Notes under the pieces: generated by a model | The model's input: only the letters and a program-made list of their open reading frames with translations | Databases searched by the model: none | What the model was told of the DNA's origin: nothing | Assembly: GCA_030248135.1 (NCBI GenBank) | Contig: JASANC010001711.1 | Span: forward strand, 1-64,000 | Direction: 5' to 3' | Length of the DNA: 64,000 bases | DNA from: Theristus sp. LFF4_11 | Lineage: Eukaryota; Nematoda; Chromadorea; Monhysterida; Xyalidae | Shown here: positions 11,661 through 24,200 of the stretch, piece after piece | How positions within the stretch are numbered: position 1 is the first letter of the stretch | Layout: the number at the start of each line of letters is the position of its first letter | Program-made: the position numbers and the translations under genes

Positions 11661-11921
11661 ATGGGACTTGTGGTGTTTGTCGTCAGCGGGCTGCTGTTCG
11701 CCGGAGTGGCGCTGATCCTCGGACTTCGGTACAGCCTTTCGCGCGACGCCGGGGGGGCAGCGGGCGCAATGGCCGTGTCGACAGACGACTGGAGGGCGTG
11801 GGCGCCAACGAGCAGCAGTGGCACTAGCACCAAGCAACCGTCGGCTGATGGTAACAGCAGTAAGCAGCACCAGCAATGGACACGCGAGGCAATGTGCAGT
11901 CCGCCGATCAATAAGAAATGA
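11661..11921 (+). CDS. Candidate 86-aa single-pass membrane protein
   Basis: One uninterrupted frame from ATG. Residues 2-23 are strongly hydrophobic (LVVFVVSGLLFAGVALILGL), followed by RYSLSRD and a Ser/Thr/Gln-rich polar tail ending PPINKK. The composition is what a small signal-anchored protein would have, and GC content rises over the frame relative to its AT-rich flanks. There is no family match, no clear promoter and no polyadenylation signal. It could also be one exon of a larger gene or chance. Confidence 0.35.
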   Translation: MGLVVFVVSGLLFAGVALILGLRYSLSRDAGGAAGAMAVSTDDWRAWAPTSSSGTSTKQPSADGNSSKQHQQWTREAMCSPPINKK

Positions 11922-12006
11922 AAACTGTACATTTGTAAATTTCACACTCCGTCTCATATGATTATTATTCTTTTTGCTCTTTCAATTCTATAAGTTTTCA
12001 AATATA

Positions 12007-12632
12007 CAGTGGCGGCCAAAAGTGTTGGAACGCTGCGCGCATGTTTGCGCGTGTGTTGCGCGTGTGTATCATCAGCCTTACAAACGCTATTATAAGAAGC
12101 CCATGCTAAATTTTTTTGTTTTTGTGATTACTGAGTGTATCTAGTACACTATCCGCAGGGTTTTTTTCGCTGAAGCATACATTTATTTGACAGATACCGA
12201 ACATTACAACAGACCTCCATTTGTCAGTAAAACTGTTTCAAAATTATTTGTCAAGAAAATATAGCGGAATAAACAATACAACCCAACTGGAACCCGAAAC
12301 ATGAACGCAATACACGTCTGTTAGATAATTCAAACACAAAGAAACGCTAATACTTCGTAGAATAGTTTTCTTGCCAATGATTTTGAATCAGTTTTACTGT
12401 CAGTCATATGCCATGGAGGCGTGTTATAATGTTCGGTATTTGGCAAATCAATGTATGCTTCAGTGAAAAAAACCTGCGATTCATGTACTAGATACACTCA
12501 GTAGTCTAAAAAACTAAAAAAAAATAGCATGGGATTCTTTTATAGCGCTTGTACGGCTGATGCAACACACGCGCAATACATCGCATACACGCACACACGC
12601 GCGCAGCGTTCCAACACTTTTGGCTGCCACTG
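12007..12632. mobile_element. Complete MITE, Tc1/mariner type, ~200-bp inverted repeats
   Basis: It begins CAGTGGCGGCCAAAAGTG and ends with the diverged inverse CACTTTTGGCTGCCACTG, flanked on both sides by TA (12005-12006, 12633-12634). The two arms pair for about 200 bp, including GAGTGTATCTAGTACAC and its counterpart. There is no transposase frame, so it is non-autonomous. A matching end lies at 121-151. Confidence 0.9.
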
Positions 12633-13689
12633 TATATGTGGGCATCGCGCAGGTAGTTTTACTTTATTTTCATATTGTTTTTGACTGCACAGTGATTTGA
12701 TGCGGATTTTCTGATCATAACCAGTGTCTGCACACCGCATTTTCGCTTTTTCTGTCAATCCCATTGAGGTTTTTCACTTAAAATTGTGTAGTGAAATGCG
12801 ACATCGACTGTTGTGTTGTTTGGCTGAAACGTGTTGCTGAGCAACTGCGGCTCCAACTTTTTTGAGCATGTCCACAGATTACTTACGTGCTGTTTTAAAC
12901 CTGTACTTTGTGTTTTAGCGTTTGTAGCTGACTTTTTTTTACTATAAAAAACCGAAAAATCAGATCCTGTCAAAATTTTGCTCTGCAATACATGAAGTTC
13001 GTTGTCGACGTCATTCTTCGGGCGTCGGTTGCGTTTCCAACAAATCCGTTAAACTTGGAAGAAAAACACCAGCTTTTTGATAAAACTGCACAGGAGCTAA
13101 TAACACACACGGTGGTCCAATTGGTCTTCTTATTTTACTACCATGCTCTTTTTTTCCACTGAACCTTAGGTTCTTTCCGCAACTGCACTGAAACAAACAG
13201 GTGCAGTTGGATGATCAACTTTTGAAATCCATGCATGCACGTCGTTTTGTAAAGAACTCCGCAGAAAACATCACAAGCATTTTTAAGAAAATCATGTGAA
13301 ACTGAACCTTACCTACGGCAGTATGGAGTCTCAGATCTTCGATATTCGGAATGAATGCCTCAGTCTTGATCACTTGAACCGGCCAGTTAAAAATTACAGC
13401 GCCCATTATTCTTTTCGTCACACCCTTTCCTCTGACATTTTCACAAGCTCTTCTTTTCTAATGAATGCAAAAAGGAACTAAACAAGACGAAGCACCACAT
13501 GGTGCATACAACCAAGCAAACAACGCACACATTTTCAAATTCACTTTGTCTCTTTCTTTGGTAACAACAACAGCTGCATGTTTGTTTGGTGTACAGGTAA
13601 AAATTCACTGATAACAATCTGCAGACATGCGAAAGACATAGCCAACAGGACAGAATTTGCACATACAGAAGACGCACAGGAAAAACAAC

Positions 13690-13905
13690 TTTTTTATGCC
13701 CTCGGATGCAGCACTCATGCTGCTTAGCAAGTTAATAATGTTATCTCTTTATGCAGACATAAAAATGGTAAAGACAATTTTGCTTTTTGTCATTTTTATG
13801 TACATTTTTATGCGAAACATTAAAAAAACTTAAAAATTATTTTTTATGCGTCTTTTTTATGCATTTATCTTTTTTATGCATTTTTTGCATTTATCTTTTG
13901 AAATC
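13690..13905 (+). repeat. TTTTTTATGC-type low-complexity repeat
   Basis: TTTTTATGC or close variants recur about eight times (for example near 13690, 13790, 13806, 13843, 13854 and 13870). Scattered copies also occur near 14650 and 16140. Confidence 0.55.
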
Positions 13906-14149
13906 GACAGTTTTATTCTGTAATCAACGTTTCAATGTATAAAAACAAGTTTTCAAATGTCAGCCAAGTAAACCAACAGTGTAAATTAACCAGACTGCAG
14001 TTTGGAATCTGGCAGGTCTGCGTATGAATCTCCAAACGTCTACCCTGCAAGGTAGCTAGGCATTCATCTGTGGCAGACTCTGTGAGTTTATGTCTATGAT
14101 ACTGCCAGTCTGTTACTGCGCAACTTGGTATGACTTACATATGTACCTG

Positions 14150-16240
14150 TACACAGTACCGAAGATGTGAGGGGGTGTCCTTCCTAGCACGAAGTTGCGC
14201 CTCGTGCGGGTGGAGGGGGGTGGGAGGGTTCCGTGACATCCACCCCTCAAAACTCGAGACCCCCCGCCGTAGTGCTTCCACATCCCCTTCATGACTCAGC
14301 AACCCGCCCCATCTCACTCACTGATTTCGCGACAGCTAAAAACAGTTGCGGAAAATTTCCTTGAAGTTATGCATTGTGCTGGTAAAGTTCGGAACATGGC
14401 CGAGACCTCGCCTCCGTAGGTACTCCGACAACCCTTCACGACTCCCCCCGCCCCCGTGGGTACCCCCTGCCAAAATGTCTGTCATTTTCTGTGCTGCCTG
14501 CAGATTGTTTATTTCAAGTTGTCAGTCTGTAAGTCTGCCAGTGAGAGTCGGTTATTCTGAAGCTTGACAATCTGTACTGAGTCAGCCAGTCTGTAAGTCG
14601 GTTACTTGGCAAGATTAGGTTTGTGTCGTGATCATCAATTTAATGTTTCTTTTTTATGCTTTGATTACTGCGAAAATCACAGACGCTAGTATAAAAAAGG
14701 AACATTAAATTAATGATCGCCTCATCTATCAAGATCTATCTCCAGAGTGTGTCTGTTCAATTGTTTGTGTATAATGTAATTGCACAAGGAAAATGCGTCT
14801 AACCTGCTAGTAACTTACTGTATGTAGCAGTAGCTGAGTAACCAGATTAGCAATTAGCAAATTTTTAAGAAGTTTACATCAGATGTCACTTGTTCTCGAA
14901 CTAACATGCACAAACACACACGCTCTTGATCTGCATGTGATTGCGATCTTGATAAATTTTTCTCCTGTTGTTTTTGCGAAAGCTAAAAACAGTTGCAGAA
15001 AACTTCCGTGAAGTTATGCATTGTGCTGTAAAAGTTCGGAACATGGCCGAGACCTCGCCTCCGTAGGTACTCCGACAACCCTTCACGACTCGACACCCCC
15101 GCCCCCGTGGGTACCCCCTGCCAAAATGTTCCGATAATCACAAAAATGGCCATCTGGCATTATTCAGTATGACCAATAACTTACAGAATACGCTACCTGA
15201 TGGCAACCGCACAGATACAGTGTATGCTGACTGGAGCACTGGCAGACTACCGTCTGACCAAAATTATACCTGACATCAAACACACACACTGCACTCACAT
15301 GCAGACTGCCCAGCTGGTAGAGTGCAGTCTGACAATCGTCAAACTAAGTGACTGCAAACACACACACACTGCACTCACGTGCACACTGGCCCTGTACCGA
15401 AAATGAGGGGGAGTGGGGGTGTACCCACCCTAGCACGAACTTGGGCCCTGTGGGGGGTGGGGGTCCTATGACACCCACCCCCCTAAAACCCGGGACCTCC
15501 CATTGGCTACCCCCCCCCACACCCCCTTACCGACTCGGCACACCCCCTCTCCGTGGGTACCCACTCCCCAAAATGTTCTCATAGTCACAAACTTTTGTTC
15601 AAAATCACGAATTTTTGTTCAATATGAGGTTTTATTCAATATATTTACTCTCACAAACAACTATATTAGCGAATTTTTTAAAATTTATAGTGTTTTTCAC
15701 TGAAAAATTTGCAATAAAAATGCGGGTGGGGTCTGGGGGGTGCAAAAACCGATTAGTATCCGGTGCACCCCCCTAGCAGGTGACCGGGGGGGTCCCACTT
15801 ACCCCCTAATCCCCCCAAAAAAATTGGCACCCCCAAAATGTCCGTCATCTTCGGTACTGCACTGGCCAGCTGCACTGCCGGGTGATGCAGGGCCAAGAAC
15901 CGATTAGCATCCCCGGGGATGTCCCACTTGCAGACACCCTCACCACCAAAAAAGTTTGGCACCCCCGGGTAGGAGCCCCCCCACCCCAGATTGTTTATTT
16001 CCAGTTGTCAGTCTGTAGTCTGCCAGTGAGAGTCGGTTATTCTGAAGCTCGACAGTCTGTACTGAGTCAGTTAGCCAGTCTGTGCGTCGGTTACTTAGCA
16101 AGATTAGGTGTGTATCGTGATCATCAATTTAATGTTTCTTTTTTATGCATTGTTTACTGCGAAAATCACAGACGCTAGTATAAAAATGGGACATTAAATT
16201 AATGATCACCTCATCTATAAAGATCTATCTCCATTATTAT
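14150..16240 (+). repeat. Duplicated C/G-rich repeat block
   Basis: Several segments occur twice. 14335-14450 resembles 14980-15090 (ending CGACAACCCTTCACGACTC). 14155-14310 resembles 15392-15545 (G-rich then C-rich). 14507-14745 resembles 15988-16230, which contains GATCATCAATTTAATGTTTC and its inverse, forming a potential hairpin. GTGGGTACCC plus CCCAAAATGT recurs at the ends of several units. Confidence 0.8.
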
Positions 16241-16997
16241 CAAGATCCATATTAGATGAATGTTCAGTTTAAACTGCGGGACGCGGGTAATGGCTGACCA
16301 CTGATGACTAAGCGCTGGTGAATATTGACTTCAATTCAGAAAATGTTACCACAACAATCACCGGTGAGTGAGAACGCCAGCGTTGTTATTGGTGTTTTCA
16401 CTCACACTTGAAATAACATACTAGTGTGTGCAATAAAGCTAGTTGGCAGGTTGTCAGGAAGATCAAGTCAGACAGCAAGGACAACTCACAAAAGACTTGG
16501 TAATTTTTGGTGACCGACAACACTCCCATTTCACGTCAACACGTTTTTACTTTTTAAAACGTGTTTTATACTTTTAATCTTCCTTATTTTTTGTTTTTTT
16601 CGGCACATTTCATGATGTGCACGTACTCGACACACATGTGTACTGTTTTAAAAACAAAATGGCCCATGAAGTCATAGTTTTGACCTTCAATTTTTAGTTT
16701 TAAAGTATTTTGAACATGATGGAACATGCAAACTGCATGAAGATAGTTTTCATGCATACTTTATGCACAAAAAGCGAGAACATAACTACAGGCCGCGCCG
16801 GAACAACCAATCAGCATTTTCACTCTTTTTAATGTCCCTTCTTTATGCAGTTGCGTAAAACAGGTTTTTTTGCAGCGTGAAATAGCATACGATGAATACT
16901 CATGCAACTTTATGTTACGACACAAAGTCGTTTTATTGTCGTTATGTTACGACACAAAGTCGACATAAAGATAAATAAAAACGGAACATACGAGAGC

Positions 16998-18597
16998 ATA
17001 AAAAAGTTATTTTTCCTGTGCTGCGCCGCCGTCAACGCCACATGATGACATTCTAGAGGCGCTTGCTGATGAGTCGAACCGGGAGAAGACGGACACTACG
17101 GTCTTACAAGCGATCGTGCTGCCCGTGTGTCATTCTGGTAAAGGTAGTCGCAGTCCCTCATAGCGCTATTTCGTTTTTCGTTCACTTTAAAGTGACGCAA
17201 CTAAACCATTGTGATGCGGCCTCTTTTGTACAGTACAGCGTCTGCTGCTTGTGTCTGAAGCTCGTGAATTTCTCGGTCTTCTTCTGGCTGCCGTTCTATC
17301 TGCACGTCTCATCCGGATGGTCTGAGCGGCTCGCGGACACGGTCGCCATTGGATACGACAAGGGCGCCGTCATCGGCTGCACGTTCGGCGGCCTGATCAC
17401 GGTGCGATTGCGTTATGCAGTGAAACAAAGAAACAAATACTACCCAAGAAACTGATCAACTTCTTGGGTAGTTTTTGTTCTAGTGCACTGAGAAAAACAC
17501 GTTGAACAACCAACTACCAGTGCTGGGTGCGCTTTCACCGTCTATCCGATAGCAAGCTGCCATTTTTTATTTTAGTCTTGAGACTCAATGGCACAAATGT
17601 AGGTAAACAGTGTCATGCATGACGCGGGAATTCAAAAATAGCAATGACCCGAGTCAAAATAGGGCCGAGGAATTGCCACCTGACGATTGCAACTAGTTTC
17701 CTTTCTGCGTCTGCACACGCATTCAGTCGCAGAATCTGACAAAATGATATTCACCTACAAGATGGCGTTGAACCGTGCATTTTGTCGCAACAGGACAAGC
17801 TGCAATGCCGCAGTCCAGTGCTGTTCATCATGATAGCCGCTTCAGTTCCTCTGCTTGGAGCATATGCTGGTTCGCAAACAGTTTTGCGTTTGTCCACTGC
17901 CTTTTTGCCGACATTGGCTTTTTACTAAAAAACACAGTTTGTACGATTTTGCAGCGTGCAACTGCGCAGCACCGTTGAACGCGTTTGTGATTGGCCTGGT
18001 TGGTCTGACCATTGGCGGGCCATACAATTTGATCATCTCGACGATTTCGGCCGATCTTGGCATGCAGCCGACGCTCGCTGGCAACAAAGCTGCCATTGGC
18101 ACCGTGTCTGGCATCATTGAAGGCACTGGCGGCGTCGGCGCCTCTGTCGGACCGGTCAGATTTCTATTTTCACTACATTTTTTTCGATTCGGTTATTTCA
18201 TTGCTCATTCGGTTGGTTACCCTGCTACCTGTTATTTCATTGTTACCCTGTTCAGATCATCATCCCTCTAATCTCACAAACGGCTGCCGGTTGGAACGCA
18301 GTGTTCGCCTTGTTTCTTGTCATGGTCAGTTGTTTATCAGTTCGCACCGTTGTTTCGTCAATGAACCTTTTTCCGATCCTGCCCATGCGTTTCATTTTTT
18401 TCAAAATCAAAAATCAACCTTAACGAATCGTTTTTCTTTTGGAGAGCGCCGTCGCAGCCGCATGTCTTCTGAAGTTGGTTTATCAAGACTCGAAACAATT
18501 ATGGGCGAAATATCGCGCACGAACGAACGACCAACGACAGCCGCTTTTATTGGCGACAAACAACCGTAACAACACCACCAACGGCAGCATTCACTGA
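16998..18597 (+). CDS. SLC37-type sugar-phosphate/phosphate exchanger, C-terminal half only
   Basis: Exons: about 16998-17124 (ends uncertain), 17234-17401, 17794-17869, 17955-18154, 18256-18324 and 18445-18597. The chain runs LKLVNFSVFFWLPFYL, then a helix VLFIMIAASVPLLGAYAG, then GLTIGGPYNLIISTISADLG, then GTVSGIIEGTGGVGASVGP, then TAAGWNAVFALFLVM and a final helix with LVYQDSKQL. These match in order the second half of SLC37 major-facilitator transporters, which move glucose-6-phosphate or related sugar phosphates against phosphate, usually across the ER membrane. The first six helices (about 280 residues) are not visible upstream, and the first exon has no start codon or good acceptor. 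It may be a 5'-truncated copy, or its N-terminal exons may be displaced by repeats. It converges on INTS7, with 206 bp between the stop codons. Confidence 0.8.
17427..17480. repeat. Short hairpin in SLC37 intron
   Basis: ACTACCCAAGAA and TTCTTGGGTAGT form a perfect 12-bp inverted repeat separated by about 9 nt. Confidence 0.6.
17565..17665 (-). repeat. Dispersed repeat shared with 45465-45575
   Basis: The inverse of this stretch matches 45465-45575, including AATTCCCGCGTCATG, ACTGTTTACCTA and TTGAGTCTC. Class unknown. Confidence 0.6.
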
Positions 18598-18803
18598 TAC
18601 TGTTCACGTTCAACTGATGACGACGAACGAGCCTGTATTCTGCTTGCCGTCGCAATACCGTAACAGTAAAACACAAAAACCATATTTGACACTAGCACAC
18701 CCATATCTTGAAAGGCCCAATTATTTCGTGAGCAATTCCGCTGCTCAGCTTCCCGTGAATATGCCGATCAAAGTGTTCCGTTTCTATTCAAAGCACGTGC
18801 CAA

Positions 18804-21212
18804 TCAAACAACGACGACAACGAGCTGTGCCTGTACACCGGAGTTCCACTGTTCCGCCTGTGCGTCGATCAGTCGGCAGCCAACCTGAACAGTGCCCGTC
18901 TGAAATATGACAACTAAAGCTCTGTTTTTTTTCTTCACAACACCCAACAATGAAATCTTCACGGCGTCACGAAAATCTCACGCGCACCGACCTTCGCAAC
19001 ATCCAACAGAAAGTCGGCCGTGAAATAACGATCGTTCAGCTCGATGACGCGCTGCAGTCGACTGCTCTGCGGCTGCGTCGTTTTCTGCAACACCACCGTG
19101 CACTTGTCTTGCGTTTTGGCATCAGTTTTTGGTTTTGCGTTTTTTTTTGGCTCTCGCAGCTTTCTTTGCATTTGTCATCCTGTTCTGGCGTTAGCAATGC
19201 GGTTTTGCTCACAGTGGTTGTCACAACGGATGCAACACATCAACAAACACGAACAGTGTCGTTGACGCTGGCTGTGGTGACAGCTGGCGTCACGTCAACC
19301 ACCAGCAGCACACGAGCGATACGCCGCTGGCGGTTCTTCGTCGATGCGACAGTCTGCAGCCAACGCAGAGTTTGTGTCCGCTGAAACACTAAAAAAAACA
19401 ACAGCAACATTGTTGACTGCGAAACATACTTGGTCGAAGATCACTCCTTCCACTTTGACGACCAGTTCGGCGCCAGCCGATAGGGTGACATGAGACTGGC
19501 CGTGTGCAGGTTGCGGGCTTAGTTGCAGCTGAAATCAGCAAAGTTATAGGATCACCACGAGTTTGTCAGTTTTGTGCGGGATCACATGCAACTGATACAT
19601 GTACGGAATGACCGAGTAAACATGGCAGCTTTTTTCAGGGTGCAAGGAGCGCGCGAAATTTGAATAAAAGAAAAAAGACGTTCAGAAACTCAATTGTGTG
19701 CCAAATTTGACGCGTTTTTTAACTAATGGATTCTTCGTGCTATTCTGCTATTTTTTTTTTTATTTTTTTCTCTCTTGCACGACTAGGAATTATGTTGGCA
19801 TTTCTGAAAAAGACAACTCCTAGTCTGTGACTAATCCCGCCTTGATGGACTGCTTTATTTATCCGGCCACACTGTATCAATACAAAAAGAAATCATTGCC
19901 TTGATCTCAGTGTGCTGCAAACGTTGAAAGAACGCCCGTGGCAATGGCAGGGCACCGTCACGCATCAGCAGTTGCTCACACGCAGCTACGAACGCTTGAA
20001 TACTCTGTGACAAAAGCTGGAAACGTCAAACTCTGCGACAACGACAAACCACATGGTGCACTTGCACTGAACGACCGAAACAAAGTCTATGAGAACAGAA
20101 TTCAACCTGTTTTACGAGGACGTTCGCAGAAGGCTGCTTTCCGGAATGCAAATTCTGCGCCAATTGCTTCTCAAAGCGTTGACAGCGTCGTGCGAACAGA
20201 CGCGCTGAGGCAGAGCTGATTTTCGAGTCATCTGAGGCACTGTCGACCACGGAGGGGCTGCAACAACAACCATAATCTGCGAAACTTGTCCAACCAGGAA
20301 TACTCAGTTTTTAACATGTCCTCTGAACCCACAATTTGCAGTGTACACCATCATGTCGTTCGTCATCGCTCGTGATTTGCGCCGCCAGTCTGGCGATGCA
20401 CTCTGTGAGCCGTTGTGCCGCCAGCTGACACTCTCTCACCACTGCGAGGCTGTCCGCATCGGCGTCGAAGCTGCTCGCGTACAGTGAACGCCATGCGGAC
20501 GCGTTCGCCGCAAAGTGCGACGCCACGGAGGACAACTGCACTAGCGTGAAAAAAAAACAGCGTCTGATTTGGTGGCAGTGGGCGTTGCGAAATATACATC
20601 GATTAAGTTTTGACGCAATTTGCATTGCAATACTCGGCGTATGAGGAGAGGATAACGTGACGACGCGTCAGCGGCAATAATAAAGACAGCCGCTAAATGC
20701 GAATGCTTTCAAACAGCAACAGCCGGCCAGTACCGCCAGTACTAAACAGCGCATATGTGCGTGCGTTGCACCTGGTTGGCGCAGTGTCCAACCGCAGCGT
20801 TCGTCGACGTCTGTCTCATGAGCGAATGCAGCGTCTTGCACAGCAGCAAGCGTCTCAGCGCACTCAGCCATTGCTGTCTGGCCGCCACGAACTGCACCGC
20901 AAAGCGCAGCGCGCTCGTCTGTAGACGGTTGGCCGGCGCTGAGTGGCGTTGCTGGTCGCAGGTCGCTGACACGTCCAACACCTACGCAATGGCACAGTGA
21001 TTGCTTTCACCCGTGCACTGAGTCACACAGAGTCACCGCTCGTGGCCTGGTGGTAGTGCGTTAGACTACGGTCTGTGCGCTCGGGGGATTGAGCCCCGCC
21101 GAGGGGTGTATAGGCACTTAATGACAGACGAAAACTCGATGGGCGCCCTACTCAATGGCGTTCTGTACGCTGCTCTGGGTTAGCCCTGGCTAACAAACAT
21201 CGCCTAAAAATC

Positions 21213-21252
<40 letters not shown>

Positions 21253-24200
21253 AAGGGTCACACTGCAAAGTTCCAAGCCTGACGAACGCGATCGTCAACA
21301 ATCGGCAGCGTCAGCTCGCTCATGCGTACCAGAAAACAAGTGGACGCTTGCGAGTACGCATCGAGCGCCTCGTCTACTGCGGCCAACGTCAGTTGTCGAC
21401 CGTTGTCCCCAATGCTTGCTGCATTCACTGGCACGGCCACGCACGATTCCGCCCGGCAGACCGCCGCACAGCCAGCGAGCCAATGGCGCGAGTGGAATTC
21501 AACCGCCTGCGTTCGGTTGTAGTGGCGACCGTCACAAAATGGTGACTTTATTAGCGTGCAAGCGAACACATTTGCGAAATCGACTGTCGCATGCGCGCAA
21601 ACCGCAAATTGCTTTCCTGCTTGAGACGTGCACCAGACAGTCGCCTCGATTGAGACAATGCCGGTGCCGCGCGGCGACGCGGTGTACCGTGGCTGTAGCA
21701 TGGTGCAGGTGGTGCGTGTGCGTGGGTGCCCGCAGCGCGTCACAGCAAGCTGCCCCACACGGTCGCACGGCTGTGTGTGTGTGTGTGCTTTCGACGTACG
21801 CTCCGCCCACCTGTGTCTCGCAACGCTCGAACAGTCGTGCCGCGAGCGCATGCCAGCCAGTAGCAGCGGCGTGTCGTGCCATGCGATACAGATGCCACGG
21901 CGTGCAACCGCCATCAGCCGCTGCCGACTCGATCAGCTCGGTCGCGGTCGTTGCCGCTGACGACGCACACCAGTCACGCGCACACGGCGGCAACAGCAGC
22001 TTGCGCAGTGGCTGCAGAAAAAAACGCCGACGGGCAATGGAATGGTTCGGTGCGGCTGTGTGTGTGTGCCAGTGGAACGTTTCCACTACGGAAGATTGAA
22101 GTGGTGCATGTTGATTGGTTGCATCAGACTGAGACTGAGCAAGTGAAGCGGACAACGACGCCGCTCGCACACAGCGTCCGCACTCGACCGAGCACGCTCG
22201 ATCGGCCAAATTGCCTTTCGTACCTGTTGGGCGATGAACAACAACAACAAATAGCAAGAGAAGAACCACCACCACCAGCACTTCATTCGCTCTGTAACGT
22301 ACAACGCACGACGCTGTATCGAGAAACGCACAACAATAAGCAACAGTAAGTAACACAACGCCCGGCGTCGCAAACGCACCCAAACCACGGTCGCGTGCAG
22401 TGTCGGTCGTGTGTTTTTACACTTCCGCAATGACCACTCGTTCAAGGCCCGATACAGCTGCTGTGGGTGTGCCTCGGCCAACGCCACCAACGCCTGCACG
22501 CTCGGGCACACTGGGTCGACTGCAATCGGATGCTGTTTCAGCGCCGACGACGACGCCCTGCTGTTGTCGTCAGTGTCTGTTTCCATCGGTTCGGCCGTCA
22601 CGCCATCGCCAACTGACTGTTCACTGGCGTTGGCCGCAGTCGCCAGTTCCCGATCGGCGCACGTCAACAAACATCGCACGATGTTCGCAAAGTCACCCGA
22701 TGCTCGACTGGCGTCGTGCGCGACGTCGTTCGCGTGACGCAGATATCGAACCGTCGTTTTCAGCAACTGCACGTCAGCGAGAGCGGTTTGCCGGTTTTTT
22801 TGTGGCGAATCGCCATTTACAACCTTGAACGGCAGTTTATGACAATGCTAACGCGCATGCGACAGATCCAAAACACAGCCATCATTGAATGTTATTTTGC
22901 AAAAAGCAACAACTGTCGGAACGGTTTGTAATATGGAGACCGATTGTTGTGGCCTGGCCAGCCAGTCAATTGTGGCCTGTTTGTTTGACTCATCTGGCCA
23001 AAACAATACACTTGGCTGTATCTCTTTTAAAGTGAATGTGTCACACCTTGTTTTTCAGTTTCACAGGCACATTGGCGTCTGTCGCTGCGGCACGTTCAAT
23101 CAGCAGACACAATGACTCGCTGATGTGCACTGCTTGATGCGTTCGGTCCGTTGAATCTGACAAGAGAAAAAACGGTTAAACTCAATTTCACCCGTCCAAT
23201 GAAGGTCGCTTCGTTCACTGAACAGCATGCAAAAGCAACCGGGGGGTACAATTCCGGCCCGCTAATTCCGGCCTGAAGAATTCCGGCCCGAAGAATTCCG
23301 GCCCGGAGAATTCCGGCCCGGAGAATTCCGGCCCGGAGAATTCCGGCCCGGAGAATTCCGGCCCGGAGAATTTTCGCCAGCACGAACAATATTAAACCAC
23401 ACGAAGTGATTTTGGTAATGAAATAATAAAATAAAAATATCGATGTTCACATGTTACAGTGTATTTTCAATGATGTTCGTCCTGTTTGCTTTTTTGGAAA
23501 GTGAAACCTTTTGGAAAAAAACTACAACTAAATTTTTAAATTTTTTATCATGAACAGGATTTGTGACCCTTTTACCTTATCAAAAAGGCTTGGCTTAGGA
23601 TTAGGAACCTACAACAAGTCACTGAAAGCAAGTTCTGAACACAAGTTCACTTAAGAATTTATTTGCCCAAAATCACTTCGTGTGGTTTATATTGTTCTTG
23701 CTGGCGAAAATTCTCCGGGCCGGAATTCTCCGGGCCGGAATTCTTCGGGCCGGAATGAGCGGGCCGGAATTATACGGGCCGGAATTTCGCGGGCCGGAAT
23801 AGTACACGAGCCAAAAGCAACGACTTACTTGGACGTGCAGCAATGTTAACGAGCACATCAACAGCCAACACGGCCACATCCAGCTGCGCACGCAGCACAA
23901 CACTCTCAAGCAGCAGCTGTGTGCGCGGTGACGCTGCAACAGTGAAACGAAGTGAAATCGTGGAAAACCAGATCATTTGCTGAATCCAAAAAAAGCGTGC
24001 GGCTTGGCTGTGTAGTTCGATGATGCTGATGGCTACAGTGTCCAGTAACACCAAGCGTGCAAGCGTGTGTACATCACCTCCAACGCAAACTTCAACGACA
24101 CTCACTCACCAAGCAACTGCCACCAAAGGACAGCAGCAGCACTAGCGGACAGATGCGCCACGGTCAACAACAGCTCGCTGTCAAATGAGACACACTGATA

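Larger units (their letters stand above)
11922..16999. other. Repeat-dominated interval
   Basis: Holds a complete MITE (12007-12632), a stretch rich in the word TTTTTTATGC (13690-13900), and a large C/G-rich duplicated block (about 14150-16240). Near 16905-16970 ATGTTACGACACAAAGTCG is repeated. I looked for the N-terminal exons of the SLC37 gene here and found none. Small frames such as 12991-13161 have no supporting features. Confidence 0.55.

Noticed and set aside
18617..19384. Plus-strand frames after the SLC37 stop
   Set aside because: They are antisense shadows of the last INTS7 exons.
21570..21692. An INTS7 exon in the frame ending RMRQSISQM
   Set aside because: It resembled an INTS7 segment weakly, but exons 22011-21811 and 21506-21330 join directly in phase and match the family better (WLAGCAAVCRAES).
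21532..22772. Long minus-strand frames of 218-283 codons taken as whole genes
   Set aside because: They are INTS7 exons with read-through of introns; the ends have no homology to the family.
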